64,000 bases of DNA. Origin: Zizania palustris. Its lineage: Eukaryota; Streptophyta; Magnoliopsida; Poales; Poaceae. The stretch is taken from NCBI GenBank assembly GCA_019279435.1, contig JAAALK010000286.1, positions 23,207,931 through 23,271,930 of the forward strand. The letters are read 5' to 3'. Positions 42,901 through 52,452 of this stretch are shown here, piece after piece (position 1 is the first letter of the stretch; each line of letters starts with the position of its first letter). Both the position numbers and the translations under genes were made by a program. The notes below the pieces were generated by a model. That model did not search any database and was not told where the DNA came from. It was given only the letters and a program-made list of their open reading frames with translations.

Positions 42901-43824
42901 ATTGTACAAATTTTTGATCAGATCTGAATTTTCTGAATCTTTGATTTGTTTTGGGGATTCAATTGTTGATTTAACTTTGTCGTTCATCCAATTGACGATC
43001 TACTCATTGTAGTTCAGAATACCAACTGTCGACAGAGTGCGACACTTCAAACTTCGAACAAAACTGAATGTGGTATTTGAACTGATTTTGTTGCTCTGAT
43101 TTGTACTGATTGTCCATTCCTGAATCTGAAGGAAAATTTAAGTAAGATCAGATTGGTTGTTTCAAGAAATTGAGTTGAAATCTCATCAGAATTCAGTATG
43201 AACTCTGAATAGTCCTACTGTTCTGTTTTCAGACTTGCAATAGTAAACTACTATATGTTTTTAGGATTGAATTAATTTGATTGTGATCATCTCAGATTCC
43301 TGAAGTGTTTGAAATTGTTTAAGCTCATAATATTTTTGTAATTACTGTTCATCTTCAGATTTCTTAATTAGGGTTAGTTTAAGTGTTGATCTCATTTGTG
43401 TATGTACTGAAAATAAGAAATCAGTTCTTTGTTTTTGAATCTGAAAAGTAGGTTATTTGAGATTTGCTTCAAAATGGATTGAATACTGAGTCTAGCATGC
43501 TGTTAATCAAAGTTGCACACTTCTGATTTTTGAGCTATCTCGGAGTTTCAGTCATCGATATAACTCTGTTGTTCATTCAGTCATCGATCTACACATTGTA
43601 GTTCGACATATCAATTGTCGACAAAGTGAGTCGACACTTCAAACTCTGAACAAGACTGAACTCTAAATTTGAAAAGAGTTTGTTGCTTTGATTCGTACTA
43701 ATTGGTTTAAATTTGAATTTGAAATTATTGGAGGTGTGTTGGGTAATCTGAACAGGCCATCACATTCAGGAGAAATTGTTGAGGCGCCTATTCACCCCCC
43801 TCTAGTCGCCATTCCGATCCCACA
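39953..43824 (+). repeat. 3' LTR of family C
   Basis: 3.87 kb, TGTGAAACC to GATCCCACA. TATAAATA is at 40653-40660. A segment near the 3' end is present twice: 42955-43110 and again, diverged, at 43545-43705 (both contain the CGATCTAC/CATTGTAGTTC and TTGTCGAC-like blocks). AT-rich and noncoding otherwise. Confidence 0.88.
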
Positions 43825-44023
43825 GCCCAAGCATGAAAGCGCGTAGCTCTTTTGTCTTGGCCTCAATCTCTACCTTATCCTCCTCGGAGTGGTCATTGAG
43901 GGTGGGGAAGATGATGTTTTCATCGTCGATCTCTGCTCTCCCCACCATGTCCACCGGCGTAGAGGGTACCATTGATTTAGTAGTGGAAGTTGTACCCGTC
44001 ACCGATGTAGATGTGCTTAGCAT
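43825..44023 (-). pseudogene. Gypsy 2 gag N-terminus
   Basis: Gag starts at the ATG read at 44023-44021, six bases after the PBS. It encodes MLSTSTSVTGTTSTTK, then DDENIIFPTLNDHSEEDK and EAKTKELRAFML, at which point the family-C element interrupts. The continuation is at 21575 and leftward. An acidic N-terminus is visible; the function is structural by position. Confidence 0.72.
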
Positions 44024-44028
44024 GTGTG

Positions 44029-44046
44029 TCCCCAACGGAGTCGCCA
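44029..44046 (-). other. Gypsy 2 primer binding site
   Basis: TGGCGACTCCGTTGGGGA on the minus strand, five bases inside the LTR. This TGGCGACTCC form is the type used by many plant Ty3/gypsy elements and differs from the tRNA-Met sites of the copia elements here. Confidence 0.75.
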
Positions 44047-44051
44047 AAAAG

Positions 44052-44670
44052 TGTGATGACGCTAAAATATGTCGATAAAGCACCAATGGACACTGACATT
44101 AGTTCGGCAATTCAAAAGCACGCTAACACCTAGGGGTGGCCCGCTAAACGTCTCATGACACTAACACCTCATTCCGTGACCCTAGACCGTGAAAAAGGAA
44201 ATAAACAGAGTCACAAGGCAATTAAACAATACCAAAATATTATTTAACTAACCAAAGTAATGGGGAAGCGATCAAACTAGCCAATTCAGGGCCGGTTGGA
44301 CCGAGGTGTACACGGCGGTCAGACTGACCATGGCAGGCCGGTCAGACCGATAGTATACCGCCGGTCGGACTGGCAGTGTAGAGGGGGCGCTGAAGGGTGC
44401 CTTTGGCGTAGACTACGAAGGGGGTCCGAAGAGGGCCTCCGATATTCTGCCGGTTAGTATGAAGGCAAGATTCCGGTCAGACCAAAGGGCATGAGGGGGC
44501 TCTAGAGGGTACTCCGGCATCTGCTGCAAGGGTTCCCGGGGGCTCCGCACGTGGTCGATCAAATCGGCGTTGGGCCTCTGGTCAGACCGAGGCATGCCAG
44601 CTCATCAAATGACGACATGGCATGGGCCGGTCAGACTAGGAGTATGCCTTCGGTCAGACCGATGGTTGCA
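44052..44670 (-). repeat. Gypsy 2 5' LTR
   Basis: About 619 bp, TGTGATGACG to GATGGTTGCA in plus coordinates. The inner edge is fixed by the PBS; the outer edge is fixed by the resumption of copia RNase H sequence at 44671. It contains about eight copies of words like CGGTCAGACCG, GGTCGGACTGG and GGTCAGACTGACC between 44285 and 44665. I see no clear TATA box. Confidence 0.75.
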
Positions 44671-44840
44671 ATATAGTCAGCTTCTATTGTAGAATCAACC
44701 ACCGTCTCTTACTTGGAACGCTTCCAACTTACTATGCCTCCATTGAGGTAGAACACAAAACCATATTACGATTGAGAATCATCTTTATCGGTCTAAAAGC
44801 TAGCATTAGTGTAACCACTTACAATGAGCTCCTCATCACC
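44671..44840 (-). pseudogene. Angela-like copia pol fragment: RNase H
   Basis: Minus strand, with stops: GDEELIVSGYTNASF, then GFVFYLNGGIVSWKRSK and VVDSTIEADYIAT. These correspond to the RNase H block of BARE1/Angela-type elements, with EAD in place of EAE. It continues the fragment right of the solo LTR at 46823. Gypsy 2 borders it on the left. Confidence 0.78.
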
Positions 44841-44845
44841 ACTAT

Positions 44846-46817
44846 TGTTGGACCGGAAAAGGCGACCAGAGGGGGGGTGAATGGGAGCTTATAAAATTTT
44901 GGGCTAAAAACTAGCCTTCGGTTTTAGTTCTGTCTTCTGCGGAACAGGCTTCGGACACTACCTTCGAAGGTCTGGTTCGGAGGTGCTGTGATAACTCCGA
45001 ACACAGGCTTCGCAGGAGCAAAAGTTCGAAGCCAAGAAGACTTCGCTCCACTTACAACCCTCGAAAATCTACTCTGCTAAGTCTGTGCAGGCTCCGCACA
45101 CAGGGTGCTTCGAGCAGGCTTCGCACTTCACCCTTCGCAAGAGTGGACTACCCTCTGAGGACTTCGACCAAAATACTTAGCGACAGCAACTGGTGCTGGG
45201 CTTCGTACGCGAAGGTCTAACAGCACACTAACAGACTTCGCTAAGGTCTTAGACACGATAAAAACACGGGCTTCGAACAGGGCTTCGCTAGTAAGCAGCG
45301 AGGTCTCACCTCCTGTTACACAGAGCGAACGCACACTGAAAAGCAACCTTCGCACAAAACACACTTCGCCTAGACAGGCTTCGGTGCACTAAAAACTAGC
45401 GAGGTATGCAAACAAGCTCAAGCAGAAAGACAACAGAGAAGCAGGGCTTCGCCGCTTGAACAAGGAACACTATAAAATTGAACTCTGGATGAATACAACG
45501 AAGTGTGGGGCTAGTACAGGAGCTCAACAGTAAATGCTCAAAGTGTTAAATGTTACCTATCGAGCCCCCATATTTATAGCCCATAGTTCACCCAAAGGAA
45601 TTGACTACTTTACCCCTAGGGTTTACATTGGTTTTGTCTCTACAGAACTGAGGGGTACAAAAGGTAGTCAACTTTATTGGAGGCTTCTCTGTCAGCCTTT
45701 GCAGAGGAGATAGTACCAGCTTTTTGCAGAGCAGACACTGTCAGACTTGCAGCCTTTGACCTTTCTGAAGCCCCCCTTCGCACGCGAGGGGTGCGGTAGC
45801 TTCGGTGAGAAGCCTTGAGCCAGATGGCCTTCGCTTCACCGAAGTCAGCCTTCGATACAGTGACGGTTTTGAGCCGAAGCCGTCAAAGCCCTTGGGCCTT
45901 CGCACCAACACCTCCGGAGTGGACCACCACGGCTTCGCAGCTTCTGCCCAGCTCGAACTCCGTCAGTCCGTGTACCGAAGCCATGCAGGCCGAAGTACCA
46001 CAAGACAACCACACTCCGAAGCCCCACCTTCGGAGTACCACCCTTCGAAGTCCCTCCTTCGTCCAAGGCCTCCGCACGAAGCATTCCATGAGCACTCCGT
46101 CTCAGTGTCTCTCCCCGAGCACACTTCTCGACGAGCCTCACCCGGACCATGCCTTCGATGCACCTCGACTTCTGAGACCTTCGTCGGGTACCTTCGAATG
46201 TCTTGCCTCCGCAGAGGACTTGATCCACCAAACTCCGAAGTCACTCCATTCGGAGTACCTTCGAAGTGCCTCACCTCCGAGGACTTTGTCTCGAAGTACC
46301 TTCACCCGGAGCCACGCTCCGCACTCTCTGCCTTCACCTAGCGCACCTCGACCCGAGGACCGACCCAGACCCCTTCGCAGCCACCGTGACGGAGCTCCCC
46401 GCTCCCCTGGCATCAAGCCTCCCGCTTGACCCAGGTTCACCTGCCGCGAACCGTCCGTCGCCTCCGAAGTCCCTGTGCACCATAGACAAGCAGACAAGTG
46501 TATCCAGTACTCCGGAGACCTCTCCGGGTTAGCAACCTCCGGCACACACTCCGGTGTACCGCCCAAAGTACCGAAGCCTTCGGTACAAACCCAGTCATCG
46601 TGTACCGTCGGACCCCTCCGACACGCACACTCCGCTGCAACAGCTGCAGCAACCAAACCACCGAACACCCTTCGGTGAAACCACCTCCGAACACCCTTCG
46701 GAGGTCCAACCTCCGAACCCCCTTCGGAGGTACCCCTTCGGAGGTACCCCTTCGAACAGAGGTAAAAAGCCTATCAATCACTCATCACAAACACCGAAAC
46801 CAACCCTTGGTTTCTCA
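44846..46817 (-). repeat. Solo LTR, Sirevirus family B, reverse orientation
   Basis: 1972 bp, TGTTGGACCGG to GGTTTCTCA in plus coordinates, perfect TSD ACTAT (44841-44845 and 46818-46822). The same family as the LTRs of the complete element at 52310-63208 but diverged. TATA reversed at 45571-45578. Three hairpins with CACCGAA or ACCTCCGAA stems and 5-nt loops lie at 46659-46677, 46683-46705 and 46709-46731. The open frames across this region reflect repeated CTTCGG words, not genes. Confidence 0.93.
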
Positions 46818-46822
46818 ACTAT

Positions 46823-47821
46823 AAACTAGGAAAATTTCCTTAGTCCTTTTCAAATACTTGAGGATACTTTTTACTACAGCCTAGTGACTTTCACTGGAGT
46901 TTTATTGGTACCTGCTCATAACTCTTAGAGCATATGAAACATCTAGGTGTGTACACAACATGGCATACATGATGGACCTGATCGTGGAGACATACAGGAT
47001 CACACTCATTTTCTCTAACTCATCAGGTGTCGCAGCACACTAAGTCATACTAAGAGAAATACCATGTGACATTGGCAGAAATCCTTTCTTGGAATTCATC
47101 ATTTTGAACTGTTTCAAAACTTTGTCAATGTACATATTATAGCTTAATCCAATTAACCATTTTGATCTATCTCTACAGATCTTTATGCCCAAAATGTATG
47201 CTACCTCTCCAAGATATTTCATTGAAAAACTATTTTTCAATGAAGTCTTGACATCATTCAACAAAGGAATGTCATTTCCGATCAATAATATGTCATCACA
47301 TATAAGACCATAAATACAAGTGAGCTTCCACTAGCCTTTTTGTAAACACAAGGCTCTTCTTCCTTCTTAATGAAGCCAAACCCTTTGACGACCTCATCAA
47401 AATGAAAATTCCAACTCCGAGAAGCTTGCTTTAACCCATAAATGAACTTCTGCAATTTACAAACTTTCCCAACATTTTTTGGATCGTCAAGTTCTTCAAG
47501 ATGTGTCATGTACACATCCTCACTTAGGTTTCCATTCAGGAAAGCCATCTTGACATCCATTTTCCATATCCCATAATCATAAAATGCGTAAATTGCTAGG
47601 ATGATCTGAATAGACTTAAGCATAGCGATGGGCGAAAATAGTTCATCGTAATCAACACCTTGAATCTGTTCTAAACCTTTTGCCACCAATCGTGCCTTAT
47701 AGATGTGAAAATTTCCATTAACATCTATCTTTTTCTTGAACATCCATTTACACTCAATAGTTTTTGCACCATCGGATGGATCAACCAAGTTCCAAACTCG
47801 GATTTATCGCATGGAATCTAT
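46823..47821 (-). pseudogene. Angela-like copia pol fragment: reverse transcriptase
   Basis: Minus strand: VDPSDGAKTIECKWMFKKK, ARLVAKGLEQIQGVDYDE, MDVKMAFLNG, LQKFIYGLKQASRSWN, then YLGEVAYILGIKICRDRS and LIGLSYNMYIDKVLKQF. This closely follows BARE1/RIRE1 (Angela) RT. The frame breaks at the active site: YVDD is disrupted by loss of one base near 47296-47300, and several stops follow. The right end is cut by the gypsy 3 LTR, the left end by the family-B solo LTR. It is the oldest identifiable layer here. Confidence 0.88.
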
Positions 47822-49077
47822 TGACACGGAAATGTGCCCCCGCACTTGGGTCAGTTCGGCGATCCAAAAGTGCATGTATACTTAGGGACAGGCCTAAGCG
47901 TGGCGTAGCACCGACGCCGCGTTCCGACTACCCTTAGTCGTGATAAGGGGGCTGGAGTCGCGAGGCAACCAGATTACGCAAAATAATCCAATTAGCCAAA
48001 AGAGCTAGATTAAACAGAATAAAATCAACAAACCAGTCGAAGCCCATCTGGTTCGAAGTCTGGTGCGAAGGGGTCACCGAAGTGTACCTTCGGCATCTGG
48101 CGCGAAGTACTCCACCGAAGGATGCTTCAGCGTTCGGACTGATTCGGCCAAAGATGGACTCCGAACAGATCTGGACGCGATGATCACCTCCGAATAATGG
48201 GGTTCAGTGTGAGATCTCCGATACAGTAAACTACGGAATAATGACGCGAGGGCCACGCACGAGCGCAACTTCGTCCGATGCGGAGTATGTACACTGGCGA
48301 AGCCTGTTGCCGGAGCCTGCAGTCCCGCCGAAGGGTGTCCTGGTGACCTCCGAAACTGATCTCTCAGCTCCGGACACCTCCGACGAAGTCGCTCCTAACG
48401 TAGGAACCTGCAACAAAGATGATTCGAAGTACCAATTCGGCCTGAGGACCGAATTTTGCTAAGTGTTGCACTAGTAGCGAAGGTAGCAATTGTTACGCAG
48501 ATTTGCGGATACTTCACAGGCGAAGTAACAAGGCGATAGCAATCTATTACGTAGATTAAGGGATACTTCACAGGCGAAGTAACAAGGGTTACCACTGTTC
48601 CGTAGTGGCCGGCAGAGGGCTTCCAGGCAAACCCACGAAGAAGTACAGGAAAATAAAGGTAAAGTAAATACGATCAAAGCTAGGGCTTTGGTTTGGTTTG
48701 AGTTTGGGGGGGGGGGCTCTACGCTGGCCTCGCCTCTCTATTTATAGGGGCTTAATTCCTAATCTAATCTACTATTAATCCGACCGGATGGAGATAAGAA
48801 TTGAGCTGGAATCGCATACAACTCCATCTCTGCCGAAGTGGGCTTCGGCCAGGCCCGTCGAGGCCTGCTCCTCGGGCCGAAGCTTCGGTGGCATGGGCCT
48901 CCGAAGGCTTCTCGGCCGAAGCCCATGGGCTGGCTAGAGGCTTTCGGAGCCCATAGCTCAATGGACTTCGGCCCTGTAGGGCTTCGGACAGACCCTGGAC
49001 ATGTGTATTTTCGGTCCAAATCACCAAAATTGATATTTTGACAATCTAGCCATTAATGCCATTTTTTGTTATCAACA
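47822..49077 (-). repeat. Gypsy 3 3' LTR
   Basis: About 1256 bp. The inner edge follows a purine tract (GGGGGGCATG on the minus strand, 49078-49090) and begins TGTTGATAAC. The outer edge is set where copia RT sequence begins; TGACACGG at 47822 is the best TG end, uncertain by a few bases. TATA is reversed at 48739-48746. Like the Sirevirus LTRs it is full of CTTCGG and GAAGC words (48040-48320 and 48830-48990). A G run of ten is at about 48706-48716. A 57-bp unit with GGATACTTCACAGGCGAAGT is duplicated at 48508-48590. Confidence 0.78.
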
Positions 49078-50280
49078 CATGCCCCCCTGCCTTTTAGTGA
49101 ACTGAGTGAACTAAAAGCACAACGAGCTGAAGACGATACCATCCATATTGGCTCTTTGACACTTTTTATGATGTTTGCCACACACTTGGGAAATACCTTT
49201 TCAAGTACCTACCATTCAAAGCTCTTCGAAACCGCTCTCCCTACAGGGATTCCAACACGTATGCGTTGCCGGGAGCGATTTCGGCTATCTTAAAAGGACC
49301 TTCCCAGCTAGGTGACCATTTACCAAACTTGGGACTCTTCGTGCCTAATGGTAAAATCGTTTTCCACACCAAGTCTCCTATTTGAAACGATTTTGGTTTA
49401 ACCTTCTTATTGTAGGCTTTGGCTACTTTCTTCTTGTCTACTTCTATGGCTTCTAAAGCCCTTAGTCTCTTATCGGTCACTTCCTCTAGATTATCCTTTA
49501 GAAGAGTTTCATACTCGTCGACTGATTAGCCATCTTGCTTTAACACTCTTAAGGAGCCAATATCTACCTCTACAGGCAGAACAGCCTCTTGCCCATATAC
49601 TAACTCATATGGACTGACCTTGGTAGCACCGTGCTTTGCAATTCTACAAACCCATAGCACCTCGGAAAGCACTTCATGCGACCTTTTAGGAAACTCTTCA
49701 ATTTTCTTCTTAATGAGCTTAATCACGGTTTTATTACTAGACTCGGCCTGACCGTTGGCCTGAGCGTAGTAAGGTTAAGAGTTTATCAACTTAATACCAT
49801 AATATTCGGCGAAGTCCCTTACTTCTCTAGAAACAAATGAACTACCTTGATCTGTAGTAAGAGTTTGAGGAATGCCGAATCTATGTATGATGTGCTTCAA
49901 AATAAAATCGCGTACCTCATTGTGAGTCATGTTCTTGAGAGGCACGGCCTCGGTCCACTTAGTGAAGTAATCCGTCGCCATCAACACGAACCGATGCCCC
50001 TTTGAGGAAGGAGGGTGAATCTGGCCGATGAAGTCTAAACCCCAACCTCGAAACGACCATGGATTGACAATAGGATTGAGCAATGAGGCAGGAGCTAACT
50101 GGATATTGCCAAACTTCTGGCATGCTTCACACCCTCTATAGTACTTGAAACAATCTTCAGTCACAGTCGGACAATAAAAACCCGCTCTTTTGAGCATCCA
50201 ACTCATTTTTGGGCTAACTGATGAGTGCCACAAAGCCCTTCATGGACTTCTCCTATAGCCACCTGGGGATTACTCATGGT
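49078..50280 (-). pseudogene. Gypsy 3 integrase
   Basis: Minus strand in three frames. The zinc-finger region (HEGLCGTHQ, then CFKYYRGCEACQKFG) is split by a one-base shift near 50214. The catalytic core has GWGLDFIGQI, LTTDQGSSFVSREV and, past a TAA at 49775-49777, NGQAESSNKTV, so D, D and E are all kept. The C-terminal part at 49241-49480 has PKSFQIGDLVWK and KWSPSWEGPFKI, the usual GPF/Y-like end. No chromodomain is seen, as expected for Tat. Between its end and the PPT lie about 150 bp without features. Confidence 0.85.
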
Positions 50281-50697
50281 CTAAACACTTCAATAGTACT
50301 TTGTCGATGGTTCGGCGATACAATGCGTCGTCTATCAACACAAATTTGAACGCTTGTCGCCGAACCTTCCGATCAACCCTTTGGCTAGGGTCTCTCAAAT
50401 ACTGGATGATTGGGGCTCTCCAATCGCCCTTATAGGTTTTAGAGGGTTTCGCTAGTCCACCTTCTGAAAAAACTCCTAAACTACTGACTTTGGGGTGCCC
50501 CCCGAGCCATTCCAGCTCCTGCTGAAGCCTGGCCGGGGTGGCCGTTCGGAGTGTGCTGGGCCGAAGCCCTTCAGAGGGTTCGGACTCCAGGGAGCCCTCT
50601 CCGTGTAGGAGGCTTTGGCCTACGAACTTCGGCGTGTCAGCACCTTTGGTCGGCAGTGACCTTCGGCGGCCAGAGGGGTTCGACCCGGAGGGTGCGC
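50281..50697 (-). other. Gypsy 3 linker between second RNase H and integrase, with CTTCGG-rich patch
   Basis: 50281-50500 continues a gypsy pol linker (FVLIDDALYRR type sequence on the minus strand). 50505-50697 is GC-rich and packed with CCGAAG, CTTCGG and GGTTCGG words similar to the LTRs in this window. It shows no domain that I recognise. Confidence 0.5.
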
Positions 50698-51615
50698 CTA
50701 CCCACTGTTACTGGCTTCGGCAGTGAGGCTGAGCATCGGCTTCTCCAATACAGAAAATTTTCCTTTCCTAACTTGGTAACCAGATGCTTGCTGAGCCAAA
50801 TCATTTGCGACTGAGTTGGCTTCTCTTGATACGTGAGAGATTTTGAAGTCATCGAAAGTCGCTACTATGTCTAGACATCTATCCAAGTAACTATTCAGCA
50901 AGCCGTTAAAACATTGAGCACTCTTAGCTAGTTGTTGCACTACCAACAAAGAATCACCGTTTGCGTGAACATGTCTAGCACCTACAGATTCTAGTAATTC
51001 AAGACCTAGCAATAAAGCTTCATATTCGGCCTGGTTGTTAGTAGAAGAAAACTCTAGTCGGGCCGAAGTTTCAAAGTGCATCCCATTAGGTGATATGAGA
51101 AGCACTCCAATACCTTGGCCACTCTTGCAAGCTGAACCATCAAAGTAAAGCTTCCATGGCACTACCTCAATTAGAACAATATTATCACTCCAGCTGACAT
51201 CTATGTGATGATCAACTATAAAGTTGGCTACGACTTGGCCTTTCATCGCTCTTAGGGGTTCATAAGCCAAATCGTACTCAATCAACGCGTAAGCCCATTT
51301 TCCGATTCTTCCACTTAGAATCGGCTTCTGTAACATGTGTTTTATAACATCGGTTTGGCAAACGACAACACATGTAGTAGGGAGAAGATAATGGCGTAAT
51401 TTGGTGCACGCGTAATAAAGTGATAAATACAATCGTTCCACAAATGCGTACCTGGTTTCGGCGTCCAGCAGGCGGCGGCTCAAGAATGTGATGATGTACT
51501 CCTTCCCTTCTACCTCCTGGGTTAGCACGGCCCCAATCACACTATCTTCGGCAGCGATGTATAGCCGAAACAGAATCCCGGCTTTGGGTGCTCTCACCAC
51601 TGGCGGTGATGACAA
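50698..51615 (-). pseudogene. Gypsy 3 RNase H plus archaeal-type second RNase H
   Basis: An open 305-residue frame. Residues 15-135 are the gypsy RNase H and connection (LYIAAEDSVIGAVL, YIITFLSRRL, LRHYLLPT). Residues 150-285 are a second, archaeal-type RNase H: WKLYFDGSACKSGQGIG with D159, NNQAEYEALLLGL with E197, ANGDSLLV with D221, and SREANSVANDLA with D272. All four acidic residues are present. Tat elements are known for this added domain. The frame ends in the CTTCGG-rich linker. Confidence 0.88.
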
Positions 51616-52309
51616 TCACTCCTTGATCTTCTCAAAAGAACTTTGCTGGCTTGCCCCCCAAGTGAACTCGGCTTCGTTTTTTAGCCGGAGTATGGGGACA
51701 AAGGCATCAATCTTGCCAGACAAGTTGGATATAAAGCGACGCAAATAGTTCATCTTGCCTAGCAATTTTTGTACATCCCTTTTCATGTTGGCGCCGTGAT
51801 GTTTCTAATCTTCTCAAGTCTCCTGGGATCAATTTCTATGCCTCTTTCGTGAATCATGAAACCTAAGAACTTACCCGCTGACACACCAAAAGAACACTTG
51901 AGGGGGTTCATTTTTAACCCATACTGCCGCATTCTATCAAAAGCAACTTTCAAATTGGCTAAATGGTTTCCCATGGCATCCTATTTGACCACGACATCAT
52001 CAATGTACTCTTCTAACATAACCCCTAGCAAGTCATGAAAGATTAAGTTCTTAGCGCGTTGATATGTGGCGCCATCATTCTTCAAACCGAAAGTCATGAT
52101 GACCCACTCGAACAACTCGACAAAACTGGGGCATCGAAAGGCAGTCTTGTAGACGTCCTCTTTGGCCATAAAGATTTGATTATAACCAGCATTGCCATCA
52201 AGAAAACTTAGTACCTTGTGTCCTGAAGCATCGTTGATCAGCATGTCGGCTATCGGTATTGGATACTCATCTTTTGGAGTGGCTCTGTTCAGATCCCTGA
52301 AATCAATAC
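51616..52309 (-). pseudogene. Gypsy 3 reverse transcriptase, C-terminal two thirds
   Basis: Starting at the family-B boundary: DFRDLNRATPKDEYPIPIAD, LSFLDGNAGYNQI, AFRCPSFVELFEWVIMTFGL, ATYQRAKNLIFHD, then the active site YIDDVVVK. A TAG follows the active site near 51975, and the palm continues as LKMNPLKCSFGVSAGKFLGF (51783-51974). Further decay lies at 51616-51782. The N-terminal third is displaced to 63209-63360. Confidence 0.88.
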
Positions 52310-52404
52310 TGAGAAACCAAGGGTGGTTTCGGTGTTTGTGATGAGTGATTGACAGGCTTTTACCCTCTGTTCGAAGGGTACCTCCGGAGGGGCTTCGGAG
52401 GTGG

Positions 52405-52452
52405 TACCTCCGAAGGGTGTTCGGAGGTAGTGTCACCGAAGTGTGTTCGGTG
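52405..52452 (+). repeat. Two consecutive perfect hairpins in family B U3
   Basis: Hairpin 1 (52405-52429): 10-bp stem TACCTCCGAA with TTCGGAGGTA, loop GGGTG. Hairpin 2 (52434-52452): 7-bp stem CACCGAA with TTCGGTG, loop GTGTG. The same pair is at 61286-61333 in the 3' LTR, and related hairpins with 5-nt loops occur in the solo LTR at 46659-46731. Confidence 0.85.

Larger units (their letters stand above)
21576..43824 (+). mobile_element. Sirevirus family C, gag-only element with nested insertions
   Basis: Outer boundaries are TGTGAAACC at 21576 and GATCCCACA at 43824, with TSD GCCCA at 21571-21575 and 43825-43829; gypsy 2 gag is continuous across them. The 5' LTR is in three pieces (21576-21733, 27439-29056, 35205-36460) because element D and a solo LTR sit in it. 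The internal region 36461-39952 has a degenerate PBS, a stop-riddled gag and a 3' UTR, but no pol. The 3' LTR is 39953-43824. With the nested DNA removed it is about 10.4 kb. It is a non-autonomous derivative that would need proteins in trans. Confidence 0.88.
4222..44670 (-). mobile_element. Gypsy 2: Tat-type Ty3/gypsy element, heavily interrupted
   Basis: Pieces in transcription order: 5' LTR 44670-44052, leader and gag start 44051-43825, gag and protease 21575-17960, linker 6549-6370, RT start 4811-4222, with the rest off the window. Each junction coincides with a Sirevirus insertion whose TSD restores gypsy continuity, except the left-most one, which cannot be checked. RT similarity to gypsy 3, which has an extra RNase H, supports Tat assignment. 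Confidence 0.85.

Noticed and set aside
44052..44670. Treating 44052-44670 as a LTR partner of 47822-49077, i.e. one gypsy element
   Set aside because: Lengths and most sequence differ (619 versus 1256 bp), both point the same way but with copia RT between them, and each has its own internal region on the left or right, so they belong to two elements.
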